Below, in pieces: positions 53,368 through 62,502 of a stretch of DNA of 64,000 nucleotides. Source of the DNA: Cyclobacteriaceae bacterium (GTDB lineage Bacteria > Bacteroidota > Bacteroidia > Cytophagales > Cyclobacteriaceae); the NCBI GenBank assembly GCA_013141055.1, contig JABFRS010000001.1:2659714-2723713 (forward strand), in the 5' to 3' direction. The translations under genes were made by a program, and so were the position numbers. Positions within the stretch are counted from its first letter, which is position 1. Every line of letters starts with the position of its first letter. The notes under the pieces are model-generated. The model was not told the origin of the DNA. It worked only from the letters and a program-made list of their open reading frames with translations, and did not search any database.

Positions 53368-54357
53368 ATGGATATCTTTTTATTAATAATGGTTCTTGGA
53401 GGGTTTATTCTCTTCTTTATTCTCATGTACTATGTGCCGGTAGGACTTTGGTTCACCGCTATTATTTCAGGAGTGAAAGTTTCAATCTTTGATCTTATCC
53501 TGATGAGGATTCGTAAAGTGCCACCAAGCATCATCATCAACTCTTCAATCACAGCAACGAAGGCTGGATTAAAGCTTACCACCAGTGAACTTGAAACACA
53601 TTACATGGCAGGTGGAAATGTTCCAAACGTTATTCGTGCTTTGATCTCCGCTGAGAAAGCAAATATTAACCTGAGCTTTAAGCAAGCAACTGCCATCAAC
53701 CTCGCGGGTCGTGATGTATTCGAAGCAGTGCAGATATCAGTTAATCCAAAAGTAATCACCACACCAAAAGTTGCCGCTGTGGCAGCAGATGGTATTCAGT
53801 TGATTGCAGTTGCGCGTGTTACCGTCCGTGCCAGCATTGCCCAGTTGGTCGGGGGTGCCGGTGAAGACACCATTCTTGCACGCGTTGGTGAAGGCATTGT
53901 AACATCCATTGGTTCAGCGCAATCTCATAAAGAAGTATTGGCGAACCCTGATAAAATATCCAAGCTTGTATTATCACGTGGTCTCGATGCGGGAACAGCC
54001 TTCGAAATTCTTTCTATTGATATTGCTGACGTAGATGTAGGCGCAAACATTGGTGCCAAGCTTCAAACAGATCAGGCTGCTGCCGACTTGAAAGTTGCAG
54101 AAGCCCGTGCAGAAGAGCGTCGCGCAATGGCGGTAGCCCTTGAGCAGGAAATGATCGCGAAAGCACAGGAAGCAAGAGCAAACGTGATCCAGGCGGAAGC
54201 TGAAATCCCTAAAGCAATTGCCCAGGCCTTTGTAAATGGAAATCTTGGTGTAATGGATTATTACAAAATGCAGAATGTACAGGCAGATACGGATATGAGA
54301 CAATCTATTTCCGGAACTGGAAAAACAGGACAATCACCAAATACAACAGGCAAGTAA
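53368..54357 (+). CDS. floA: Flotillin-like protein FloA
   Basis: Lipid-raft scaffold of the inner membrane. The 329-residue product has one N-terminal membrane hairpin ([20 protein letters not shown]), then a PHB/SPFH domain (about 60-200) with [20 protein letters not shown] and [18 protein letters not shown]. An Ala/Glu-rich coiled coil follows (about 235-290), and then a short tail. The family (UPF0365) is conserved in length at about 330. It is the second gene of an NfeD-FloA pair with a three-base gap and ends at a strong terminator. Confidence 0.95.
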   Translation: MDIFLLIMVLGGFILFFILMYYVPVGLWFTAIISGVKVSIFDLILMRIRKVPPSIIINSSITATKAGLKLTTSELETHYMAGGNVPNVIRALISAEKANINLSFKQATAINLAGRDVFEAVQISVNPKVITTPKVAAVAADGIQLIAVARVTVRASIAQLVGGAGEDTILARVGEGIVTSIGSAQSHKEVLANPDKISKLVLSRGLDAGTAFEILSIDIADVDVGANIGAKLQTDQAAADLKVAEARAEERRAMAVALEQEMIAKAQEARANVIQAEAEIPKAIAQAFVNGNLGVMDYYKMQNVQADTDMRQSISGTGKTGQSPNTTGK

Positions 54358-54379
54358 TTTATAAAGAGTAGAATTCAAG

Positions 54380-54412
54380 GAGCCTGGCCGAAACGCCGGG
54401 CTCTTTTATTTT
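54380..54412 (+). terminator. Terminator after floA
   Basis: GAGCCTGGC (54380-54388) pairs with GCCGGGCTC (54395-54403), eight Watson-Crick pairs and one G-T, with a CGAAAC loop and a T-rich tail. It runs into the end of the convergent WG-repeat gene (stop at 54406). Confidence 0.85.
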
Positions 54413-56526
54413 AACAGAATTGTTTCCCAGGAAGATTTCTGCTGACTCACAAAACTCTTTCTGGCAGGAAGATGAATGAGCCTGGTGTATTGAATAGGAA
54501 GAACATTCATTCCATCTTTAGTCAGCACACCGAATTTTTTGTTTTGAAGTACCATAACCTGTTCGTCATTGATAACTTCAATAGCGTCGAAGCGGGGCTC
54601 AATCAATATTCTTCCCTGTGTATCCGCCAATCCTTGCTGTCTGCCAAGCGTTAATAGAAAGAGCTGTGATGTTATTTTCTTTATCGAATCATAGCGGAGT
54701 TCCAGCAATTCCTTTCCGTCACTGTTGATCATTCCAAACTTTGACTTTCTAGATACCAGTGCCACTTTCTCTTCGAAGTTGCCAGTAAACTCATAGGTCG
54801 GTTGAATGATGATCTCATCGGATTTATTGATGTATCCCCATTTGCCCAGTAATTGTATCGGTGCAAGGCCATCATGAAATTCTCCGATTCCTTCATAGCG
54901 ATTGGCAATGCGAAGACGACCCCGATTATCAACAAAGCCGAACTTCCCATCTCGCTTTATTCCAATGAGACCTTCGCTTTCACGGAATGTTCTTTCAGCA
55001 ACAATAATCACGGGTTCCTTCCGGCTAATGATCTGTCCCTGAAAGCTGATCTCTTTCTCTGTTCCATCAGAAAGTCTTTCCACCAGATGATCTTCAAAAA
55101 CGGTGACCTGATGATCCGTAAAGTAGAGTGTGTTTCCCGAAATGTCTTTTAAAAAGAGGAGACTGTCCTGTTTCTCCAGGTAATGGTTGTCAGGAAGAAG
55201 CTGAATTGGATTTTTTTGAGGAGGCATCCTCCATTGATCCTGAAGCGTGATAATACCATAATTTCCCTTGAAGATGATTGTTACAAGGGAATCGTTGTGC
55301 TGTAAAAGGGAATCGTAAACGCATGCGATCTGCTCTTTGCCATAGCGATCCACCGCACCCCAATGCCCACGGTTTTTTACAGGAAAGAATTTGCCGTTGA
55401 AGCGATCCATAAAATCATAAGACTTGTTAGTCTTGCGGATTCCGAAGGTGTCATAGAGCTCCCAGGAAGACTTGCCACCCGACTTTTTCATCGTGCGCAC
55501 AAAGCCCTGTTGAGTGCACAGTGAGTCAAACGCTATCGGAATTACAGCCGTTTGATTCAACCTAAGGAGCCCAAACTTTCCATCCTTTTTTACAATTGCC
55601 TGCTGATCATTAACCGGCCCGATGTAATCATAATCCAGTGGCCATCGGGGTTGTAATATATCACTGACTAGTCCGCTTTTGTTATTGAGGGTAATCCGAT
55701 ACAAACCTTCATTGTTATAGATCAGTTCATCCGCCGGAATGCGCTGAAGATCATGAAACTTTTCATTCATCAGCTTCCATTCATCAGCTTTGCGAACGGT
55801 AATGTGATCCGGTCCGATGATGTGAATGGCGCGGTACTGAGGCAGCACTTTAATATCACCGGTGCGATCAATCACGCCTTGCTTCCATCCCTGATGAATG
55901 ATGGCAAGATCATGATGGAAATCAGAAATATGATCGATGATAAAATCAGTGACCCATTTACCTTCTTCACTGCAGAGCGCAATTTTATCAGAGAAGTTCA
56001 TGACAGCATAGCGAAGAGATCCTATTGGTGTGATCTTCTTGAACTTCATTGGAAGGATGGAGCGATCATTGAGATCGATAAGTCCGTATTCATAACGCAC
56101 TCCATTTTTATTCATAACAATGGCGCGAAGAGAATGAATATCGATCGCATCATATTTAATGGGAATGATCTGTTTTCCCTGGAGGTCAATGCATCCAAAC
56201 TTGATCGTAAATGAATTTACAGATTGACTGACAATGATCCTGTCACTACCCGGCCAGGTCAGTGTTGTAAACTCAGCCTTGGTAATAAATTCTTTTTTGA
56301 GATTCAGTAAACCCCAGCGATTGTTCTGACGATATCCGGTGATCTGACCGATCAGTGAAAAATTTCCATCCGACCAGCCAAGTGCATCAAAGGAAGCCGG
56401 CAGAACTACTGCCCCCTGACTGTCTTTCAATCCTACCTTTCCATTTTCTTCAAATCGCTGATAGTCACTCGCCAGAAGTGAGGAGGAGAATGCGACAAAA
56501 ATGAAAAGAAGCCCTGCGAGTTTCAT
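54406..56526 (-). CDS. Exported WG-repeat protein
   Basis: A 706-residue exported protein with a signal peptide ending near SSSLLAS, followed by roughly 12 WG-type repeats of 40-60 residues. Each has a GK(W/F)G(Y/F/L)I core, for example NRWGLLNLKKEFITKAEF, DGKFGFVDNRGRLRIANRYE, GKWGYINKSDEIIIQPTYEF and KSKFGMINSDGKELLELRYD. WG repeats fold into beta-rich units of unknown binding role. No enzyme domain is visible. It is the only gene on its strand between floA and the MBL/rhodanese gene. A CAAAGTTA on the plus strand at 56534-56541 reads TAACTTTG on the minus strand and could be its -7 box. Confidence 0.85.
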   Translation of the reverse strand: MKLAGLLFIFVAFSSSLLASDYQRFEENGKVGLKDSQGAVVLPASFDALGWSDGNFSLIGQITGYRQNNRWGLLNLKKEFITKAEFTTLTWPGSDRIIVSQSVNSFTIKFGCIDLQGKQIIPIKYDAIDIHSLRAIVMNKNGVRYEYGLIDLNDRSILPMKFKKITPIGSLRYAVMNFSDKIALCSEEGKWVTDFIIDHISDFHHDLAIIHQGWKQGVIDRTGDIKVLPQYRAIHIIGPDHITVRKADEWKLMNEKFHDLQRIPADELIYNNEGLYRITLNNKSGLVSDILQPRWPLDYDYIGPVNDQQAIVKKDGKFGLLRLNQTAVIPIAFDSLCTQQGFVRTMKKSGGKSSWELYDTFGIRKTNKSYDFMDRFNGKFFPVKNRGHWGAVDRYGKEQIACVYDSLLQHNDSLVTIIFKGNYGIITLQDQWRMPPQKNPIQLLPDNHYLEKQDSLLFLKDISGNTLYFTDHQVTVFEDHLVERLSDGTEKEISFQGQIISRKEPVIIVAERTFRESEGLIGIKRDGKFGFVDNRGRLRIANRYEGIGEFHDGLAPIQLLGKWGYINKSDEIIIQPTYEFTGNFEEKVALVSRKSKFGMINSDGKELLELRYDSIKKITSQLFLLTLGRQQGLADTQGRILIEPRFDAIEVINDEQVMVLQNKKFGVLTKDGMNVLPIQYTRLIHLPARKSFVSQQKSSWETILLK

Positions 56527-56778
56527 GTAGCATCAAAGTTATGGGATTCCTGAATGAAAATTGAACTGCCTTTCGACAGACGTCATGCCCCTACTTATGC
56601 TACTTCTAATTTTTTTCTAATCAGGACTAAAAAAATGATTTCGCTCACGTTTGAAATGCATCTGTGTTTATGCTGATCTGACAGGAATTGCCGACAAGTC
56701 GTTTCGGGGGATAATTAACAAGGGTAAATGGGGAATTTTTTCCAACTTCGCAGGGTTATAAGGCCTAAATACCTCGAA

Positions 56779-58155
56779 ATGTACGTTGAACAGCTATACA
56801 CCAATTGTCTTGCAGAAGCTGCCTATTATATAGAGTCGGAAGGAGAGGCTGCCATCATTGATCCTCTTCGCGAAACGGAACCGTACATATTGCTGGCAAA
56901 AAAACGCGGTGCAGTGATCAAGTATGTCTTTGAAACGCACTTTCATGCTGATTTTGTTTCTGGACACATTGACCTGGCGAGAAAGGTGAACGCACCAATT
57001 ATCTACGGTCCGATGGCTGATACAAAGTACGAGGTCATCAATGCTAAGGATGGCCAGGAGTTCAAACTTGGAAAAGTAACCTTCAGAGTGTTGCATACGC
57101 CCGGTCACACACCGGAATCATCGTGCTATTTATTATTGGATGAGAAGGGCAAGGAGCATGCTGTCTTTACAGGCGACACGCTCTTCGTAGGGGATGTAGG
57201 CAGACCCGATCTTCTGGACGGTGTGATGAGTCAGGATGACCTGGCGGGAATGTTATATGATTCCCTTAACAGCAAGATCAAAACGCTGAACAACGAAACG
57301 ATTGTTTATCCAGCTCATGGCCCGGGCTCTGCCTGTGGAAAGAATATTGGAAAAGAAACTTTCTCAACTATTGGCGAACAAAAGAAATTCAACTACGCAC
57401 TCAAGGAACAAACACGTGAAGAGTTCATTCGTCAGCTGACAGATGGAATTCTTCCTCCTCCTGCTTATTTCTTTGAAGATGCACGCATTAATAAAAACGG
57501 TTACGAACCTATTGACGATGTAATGGAAGGTAATTCAACACCGCTTTCTCTGAGTCAGTTTAAGAATGAAATGAACAAAGGAGCGATTGTTCTGGATGTT
57601 CGTACAGCAGACGAATTTGAAAGAGGCTTTATTCCCGGAGCAATAAACATCGGATTGAATGGGCAGTTTGCTGTCTGGGCAGGAACATTGCTGGATATCA
57701 ATCAGCCACTGGTGTTGGTTGCAGAACGTGGAAAAGAAAATGAAACAATTCTTCGCCTTGCACGCGTAGGTTATGAAAAAGTCAGTGGTTATCTGGAAGG
57801 AGGTATCTCATCGTGGGATGGAGAGCTTGATACAGTTAAGTCCATTATTGCGGAAGACTTTAAATCGACGGTGAAAAGAGATACGGGAGTTCTGGATGTT
57901 CGTAAGCCAGGTGAATGGAATACAGCTCATTTAAAAGATGCACAGTTTGTTCCTCTTGCCAACATGCCTGAAAATCTAGAGGGCTTCGATAAGAACAGAA
58001 CATACGTTGTTCATTGCGGTGGAGGTTACCGCTCAATGACAGCGATCTCACTGATGAAGCGTGAAGGATTTACCAACCTGATCAATGTTTACGGTGGCTT
58101 CAGTGCTATGGTAAACGCAGGTCTTGAAATGGTAACAGAAGAGATGGTTTCTTAA
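56779..58155 (+). CDS. MBL-fold hydrolase with two rhodanese domains
   Basis: A 458-residue cytoplasmic protein: a metallo-beta-lactamase domain (about 1-245) with the zinc motif ETHFHADFVSGHIDLA, HTPGHTPESSCYL, FTGDTLFVGDVGRPDL and IVYPAHGPGSACGKNI, then two rhodanese domains. Rhodanese 1 (about 270-350) reads LVLVAERGKENETIL where the active loop should have Cys, so it looks inactive. Rhodanese 2 (about 370-450) has VVHCGGGYRSMTAI, keeping the Cys near 413. The layout resembles ETHE1-like persulfide dioxygenase fusions, so persulfide handling is likely, but not proven. The ATG at 56779 (MYVEQLYTNCLAE) fits the family better than one at 56728. The 250 bases upstream hold no other gene. Confidence 0.88.
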   Translation: MYVEQLYTNCLAEAAYYIESEGEAAIIDPLRETEPYILLAKKRGAVIKYVFETHFHADFVSGHIDLARKVNAPIIYGPMADTKYEVINAKDGQEFKLGKVTFRVLHTPGHTPESSCYLLLDEKGKEHAVFTGDTLFVGDVGRPDLLDGVMSQDDLAGMLYDSLNSKIKTLNNETIVYPAHGPGSACGKNIGKETFSTIGEQKKFNYALKEQTREEFIRQLTDGILPPPAYFFEDARINKNGYEPIDDVMEGNSTPLSLSQFKNEMNKGAIVLDVRTADEFERGFIPGAINIGLNGQFAVWAGTLLDINQPLVLVAERGKENETILRLARVGYEKVSGYLEGGISSWDGELDTVKSIIAEDFKSTVKRDTGVLDVRKPGEWNTAHLKDAQFVPLANMPENLEGFDKNRTYVVHCGGGYRSMTAISLMKREGFTNLINVYGGFSAMVNAGLEMVTEEMVS

Positions 58156-58159
58156 GAAA

Positions 58160-59587
58160 CTAACTTTTTCTCTTATCCAGCCTCACCACATTCTCAACAT
58201 GTATTGTCTGAGGAAACATATCTACTGGTTGCACAGCGGTGATCTCATACAGCTGATCTAATATTTTAAGATCGCGTGCCTGCGTTGCGGGATTGCAGCT
58301 CACATAGACAATTCTTTCAGGCGCCGCTTTCAAAAGCATCTTGCAAACATCTTCATGCATGCCAGATCGTGGAGGATCTGTAATGATGATGTCAGGCCGT
58401 CCGTGAGTTTTGAGGAACGATTCATTGAGGAGATCCTTCATGTCGCCGGCATAAAAATCCGTATTCGTGATCTGGTTGATGGATGAATTTACTTTTGCAT
58501 CATCAATAGCAGCACCTACATATTCCAATCCGACAACTTTCCTGGCCTGACCGGCAACAAAGTTTGCAATCGTCCCTGTGCCAGTGTAAAGATCATACAC
58601 CAGTTCGTTGCCTTTAAGATCTGCCATTTGCCATGCGATCTTATAAAGTTCAAACGCCTGTTCTGAATTCGTTTGGTAAAAAGATTTTGGACCCACACGG
58701 AATTGCAATGTTCCGCTTCCATCCGGCTTCGGCATCGACTCCGTTATGTAGGGATTTCCTTTCCAGCAGATCACATCCAGATCAGCAAACGTATCGTTAC
58801 GTTTTCCATTGATGATGTAATTCACAGAAGTGATCTGTGGAAACTTTTCAGACAATGCAGTAAGTATTTTTTCCGTCCACTCCATCTTATCATACGTCAC
58901 CTGCAGTATGACCATGACTTCTCCCGTAGATGCTGTCCGAATGGTGAGTGTCCGTAAGAAGCCTACTTGCTTTCTAAGATCAAAGAATGGAATGTTCTCT
59001 CTTAGCGCGACTTCTCTTGCTAATAAGCGGATGTCATTGGATGGTGCAGGCTGCAGATAACATTCTTCAACATCGAAAACTTTATCATACATCCTCGGCA
59101 AGTGATAGCCAAGGCCTGGGCTGCCAATATCTTTTCCCTCCACGAGCTCATCACGCGTGAGCCATCGATTCGCAGAGAAAGTATAATCAAGCTTGTTCCG
59201 ATAATATTTCTGACGCTCTGAACCAAGAATGGATTTCATCGCGGGAAGCTGAAGGCCTCCGATGCGCTCAAGATTATCCACTACCTGCTGCTGTTTGTAA
59301 ATCAATTGCGTCGGATAGTTGATGTGTTGCCATGAACAACCGCCGCACAAACCGAAGTGTGAACAAAAAGGAGTGGTGCGATTTGCAGACAACTCTTTTA
59401 TGGTAGTGACTTTTCCTTCCAGGAATGCACTTTTTATTTTGGTGAGTGAAATATCGACAAGATCACCAGGGGCACCACCCGAAATGAATACCACCTGGCC
59501 TTCGCGACGTGCAATACATTTTCCTTCGGCGGCCATGGTTTCCACCCTAATGTCAGTAAGAATATCCCCCTTTTTGAGTTGAGTCAT
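58160..59587 (-). CDS. rlmD: 23S rRNA (uracil-5-)-methyltransferase RlmD
   Basis: Methylates 23S rRNA U1939 in E. coli numbering, using S-adenosylmethionine. The 475-residue product has a TRAM-like N-terminal domain (KGDILTDIRVETMAAEGKCI, then GGAPGDLVDISL), a 4Fe-4S cysteine cluster (CSHFGLCGGCSWQH), and the SAM-binding domain with SFYQTNSEQAFELYKIAW and YDLYTGTGTIANFVAGQA. The catalytic Cys lies in RIVYVSCNPATQARDLKI. RlmD and RlmCD are not separable with certainty. The start is the second ATG (59587) or the first (59596). It converges on the MBL/rhodanese gene, with four bases between the stop codons. Confidence 0.92.
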   Translation of the reverse strand: MTQLKKGDILTDIRVETMAAEGKCIARREGQVVFISGGAPGDLVDISLTKIKSAFLEGKVTTIKELSANRTTPFCSHFGLCGGCSWQHINYPTQLIYKQQQVVDNLERIGGLQLPAMKSILGSERQKYYRNKLDYTFSANRWLTRDELVEGKDIGSPGLGYHLPRMYDKVFDVEECYLQPAPSNDIRLLAREVALRENIPFFDLRKQVGFLRTLTIRTASTGEVMVILQVTYDKMEWTEKILTALSEKFPQITSVNYIINGKRNDTFADLDVICWKGNPYITESMPKPDGSGTLQFRVGPKSFYQTNSEQAFELYKIAWQMADLKGNELVYDLYTGTGTIANFVAGQARKVVGLEYVGAAIDDAKVNSSINQITNTDFYAGDMKDLLNESFLKTHGRPDIIITDPPRSGMHEDVCKMLLKAAPERIVYVSCNPATQARDLKILDQLYEITAVQPVDMFPQTIHVENVVRLDKRKS

Positions 59588-59703
59588 AGATGGCAATAAC
59601 GCGGCTTTTGCGGATTAGTCTACGGTTTTGTTTTTACGGTCGCAATTTACCGAAAGACATTTCAGGACGTGCAGGGCTTTAATTATCTTTCCATCCTCCT
59701 CCT

Positions 59704-62421
59704 ATGAAAAAAGGGATCCTTTTCCTGATCTTCCTCATTGTCCCGCTTTTAGGGACTGCCACGCATATTGTGGGTGGTGAGTTTGAGCTCATTCATATCA
59801 GCGGGTATCAATACAGGCTAAACCTTGTCATTTATTTTGATGAGATCAATGGATCTCCGCCTGCGAAGGATATAAATGGTCAGGACATCAGGATCTTCAG
59901 AAAATTCGATAATGTGGTGATGGCAAATATTCATCTCCCTTATGTCTCCGAAAGTCTGGTAAGTTATACGCAACCCTCATGCTCACATGGTGAACTAAGA
60001 ACCAGCCGCATACTCTATTCAAATCTTGTAACACTTTCTCCCAATAGTTTCAATCATGCCGCAGGCTATTATATCGGCTGGGAGCGATGCTGTAGAAATT
60101 ATGGCATCACCAATATCTTTAGTCAGGACCCTAACGCCGGAGGTGTTCTCTATGCAGGCCAGACATTTTATCTTGAGTTTCCTCCCGTTATAAAAAACGG
60201 CGTACAATTCATTGATTCAACTCCAAGATTGTTTCCTCCTTTGAATGATTATGCTTGCCCAACCAAGCCTTACTATACAGACTTCGGTGGAACGGATGAT
60301 GATGATGATTCATTGGTTTACTCCCTGGTCACTCCGTTAAACACCAAGACATCAGAGTCGGTACCGGTCAACGGCTCAAGGCCCGCACCGTATCCCGTAG
60401 TGAACTATCGTGTTCCCTTCAGTCCGGCAAATATTATGAACGGTGCACCGGATCTGAAAATCACAACCGATGGATTTCTGACAGTAACCCCAACCACTCA
60501 GGGCTTGTATGTCTTTGCTGTAAAGGTGGAAGAGTTTCGAGATAAGGTAAAGATCGGAGAGACGCGTCGCGACTTTCAGATGCTGGTGGTGGATGCATGT
60601 CCGGTGGCAGTGCCGCCATCGATTGTCGGAAAGAAGATCGGCGACCCAACCTATTCCAACAGTAAGAATTTGTTTGTCCAGTATAATAATACAACAACCA
60701 ATGCTCAGCGATGCGTCACAGTAAAAGTATCAGATGAAGATTCTCAAAGGGCCAGTGATAGCTTCAATGAAAAAGTGAAGATCAAAGTAATTCCACTGAA
60801 CTTCAAGAAAGACCTTTCCGGATTATTACCTTCTGTTATCAATGCAACGCTTTCACATGGCAGCACTGTTGAGTTTGATATTTGCTTCCCGGATTGCCCT
60901 CTTCTCTTCCCTGCAGATGCCATCATAGGAATTATTGCCATGGATGATGCCTGCAGCCTGCCATTGACAGATACATTGAAAGTTACCATTCGTGTAGAAC
61001 CACCACCAAATACAAAGCCCCGATTTGTTCAGCCTGCCACCAATCCGGTTACTGCTGTACTGGCGGAAGGTACACAGGATGCGTGGCCTTATCAGGTAGT
61101 TGATGACGATAATGATCCATTGGTGATCACGTTGCTCACCAATAATTTTATACTTGCCGATGCCGGGATGACTTTTAATACACTGAATCAGACCAACGGC
61201 GCTGCTGAAGGTGAACTCAAGTGGAATGCGTACTGCGATATTTTTGATTTCACAAAACGAACATCCTTTATGGTCACCATCCAGGTGGAAGATCAGGACC
61301 GATGCAAGATTATCAATCCCGCCAAGGAGGTCTTTAACCTTTCCGTGATCCTTCCGGGAAATGCAAGTCCGACGATCGATACGGATCTCACACCTGCCAG
61401 CAGAGAGAGAAGGGTAACTGGCATTACCCGGCGAATCAATGAACCTCTTAATTTTTCTGTCACCGGAAAAGATATAGCTGATAATGATCTGCTCGTCCTA
61501 ACCGGAAGACCCAAAGACTTTGTGCTTTCGGATTATGGCATCACCATCACACCGCCGCTTGTCACCGGCAACGGTCTGGTGAATAGCCTGTTTCAATGGA
61601 ATATCAGCTGCACATCTGTTGATCTCAAAAAGAAAGACACTTTTGATTTCCAGTTTATCGTTGTAGATAATGCAAATAAGTGCAGGTTTTATAAAGCAGA
61701 CACTGTAGACGTACAAATGAAAGTGCTGCCGCCGCTCAATCAGGCACCGGTTCTTTCCGTTACAAATTCTAACAGTGCTGCAACTGAATTAAGCAACAAT
61801 GGAATTTCAACGACGCTGGGGAATGCCATAAAATTATTATTGACTGGCACGGATAACGATCTCGTTCCTGCGAAAGACAACCTTAAGATAGCGTTGGTTT
61901 CAAAAGACGGCGAAGTGGCAGCGGAAGGATTTACGTTCTCAGAGATAACCGGGACAAGTCCAATACAGACCACCTTCACCTGGCAGCCCGATTGCAGCAT
62001 CTTCAAGGATGGCGTCTATGAAAATGATTACACCTTTAAGTTTATGCTGACCGACGATCACTGCATTACCGCAAAGAAAGATTCGGTCACGATCACGGTA
62101 AAGATCAAAGACCTTGATGGATCTGATTCGAACTTTATGCCGCCTAATTTCTTTTCTCCCAATGGAGATAATGTAAATGATTACTTCGCTATGGAGTTAA
62201 AAGATAATACGACAGGTGAGGTAAAGAATATTCTGCCACTTGATAACTGCGCTTCCCAGTTTGAATCGGTTCGTATATACAACCGCTGGGGAAATCAGGT
62301 GTATCAAAGTTTAGAACGGAATTTCCAATGGGATGGAAAAGGCGAATCGGCTGGCGTCTATTTCTATTTCTTGAAGTACACTGAAAAAGAGTACAGGGGA
62401 ACAGTATCGCTGAGATACTAA
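59704..62421 (+). CDS. Large T9SS type-B secreted protein (gliding-associated C-terminal domain), copy 1
   Basis: A 905-residue secreted protein. The signal peptide ends near LLGTATH, followed by HIVGGEFELIHI and a YPV-type beta-rich body with several Ig-like or cadherin-like domains containing DDDDDS- and DDDNDP-type acidic stretches that may bind calcium. Cys-containing motifs GWERCCRNYGITNI and FPDCPLLFPADAIIGI are shared with the next gene. The C-terminal domain (about 810-905) has NFFSPNGDNVNDYFAMEL, YNRWGNQVYQS and GVYFYFLKYTEKEYRGTV. This is the gliding-motility-associated (CHU_C) type-B sorting domain of the type IX secretion system. It probably sits on the cell surface; partner unknown. 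A close paralogue starts 82 bases downstream. Confidence 0.92.
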   Translation: MKKGILFLIFLIVPLLGTATHIVGGEFELIHISGYQYRLNLVIYFDEINGSPPAKDINGQDIRIFRKFDNVVMANIHLPYVSESLVSYTQPSCSHGELRTSRILYSNLVTLSPNSFNHAAGYYIGWERCCRNYGITNIFSQDPNAGGVLYAGQTFYLEFPPVIKNGVQFIDSTPRLFPPLNDYACPTKPYYTDFGGTDDDDDSLVYSLVTPLNTKTSESVPVNGSRPAPYPVVNYRVPFSPANIMNGAPDLKITTDGFLTVTPTTQGLYVFAVKVEEFRDKVKIGETRRDFQMLVVDACPVAVPPSIVGKKIGDPTYSNSKNLFVQYNNTTTNAQRCVTVKVSDEDSQRASDSFNEKVKIKVIPLNFKKDLSGLLPSVINATLSHGSTVEFDICFPDCPLLFPADAIIGIIAMDDACSLPLTDTLKVTIRVEPPPNTKPRFVQPATNPVTAVLAEGTQDAWPYQVVDDDNDPLVITLLTNNFILADAGMTFNTLNQTNGAAEGELKWNAYCDIFDFTKRTSFMVTIQVEDQDRCKIINPAKEVFNLSVILPGNASPTIDTDLTPASRERRVTGITRRINEPLNFSVTGKDIADNDLLVLTGRPKDFVLSDYGITITPPLVTGNGLVNSLFQWNISCTSVDLKKKDTFDFQFIVVDNANKCRFYKADTVDVQMKVLPPLNQAPVLSVTNSNSAATELSNNGISTTLGNAIKLLLTGTDNDLVPAKDNLKIALVSKDGEVAAEGFTFSEITGTSPIQTTFTWQPDCSIFKDGVYENDYTFKFMLTDDHCITAKKDSVTITVKIKDLDGSDSNFMPPNFFSPNGDNVNDYFAMELKDNTTGEVKNILPLDNCASQFESVRIYNRWGNQVYQSLERNFQWDGKGESAGVYFYFLKYTEKEYRGTVSLRY

Positions 62422-62502
62422 GCCATTGCCTTTTCTGCAATTTCCATTTCCTGGAAGTTGAGTAATTTGTATCAGTTTTCTTACCCACCTTTATACTGAC
62501 TG

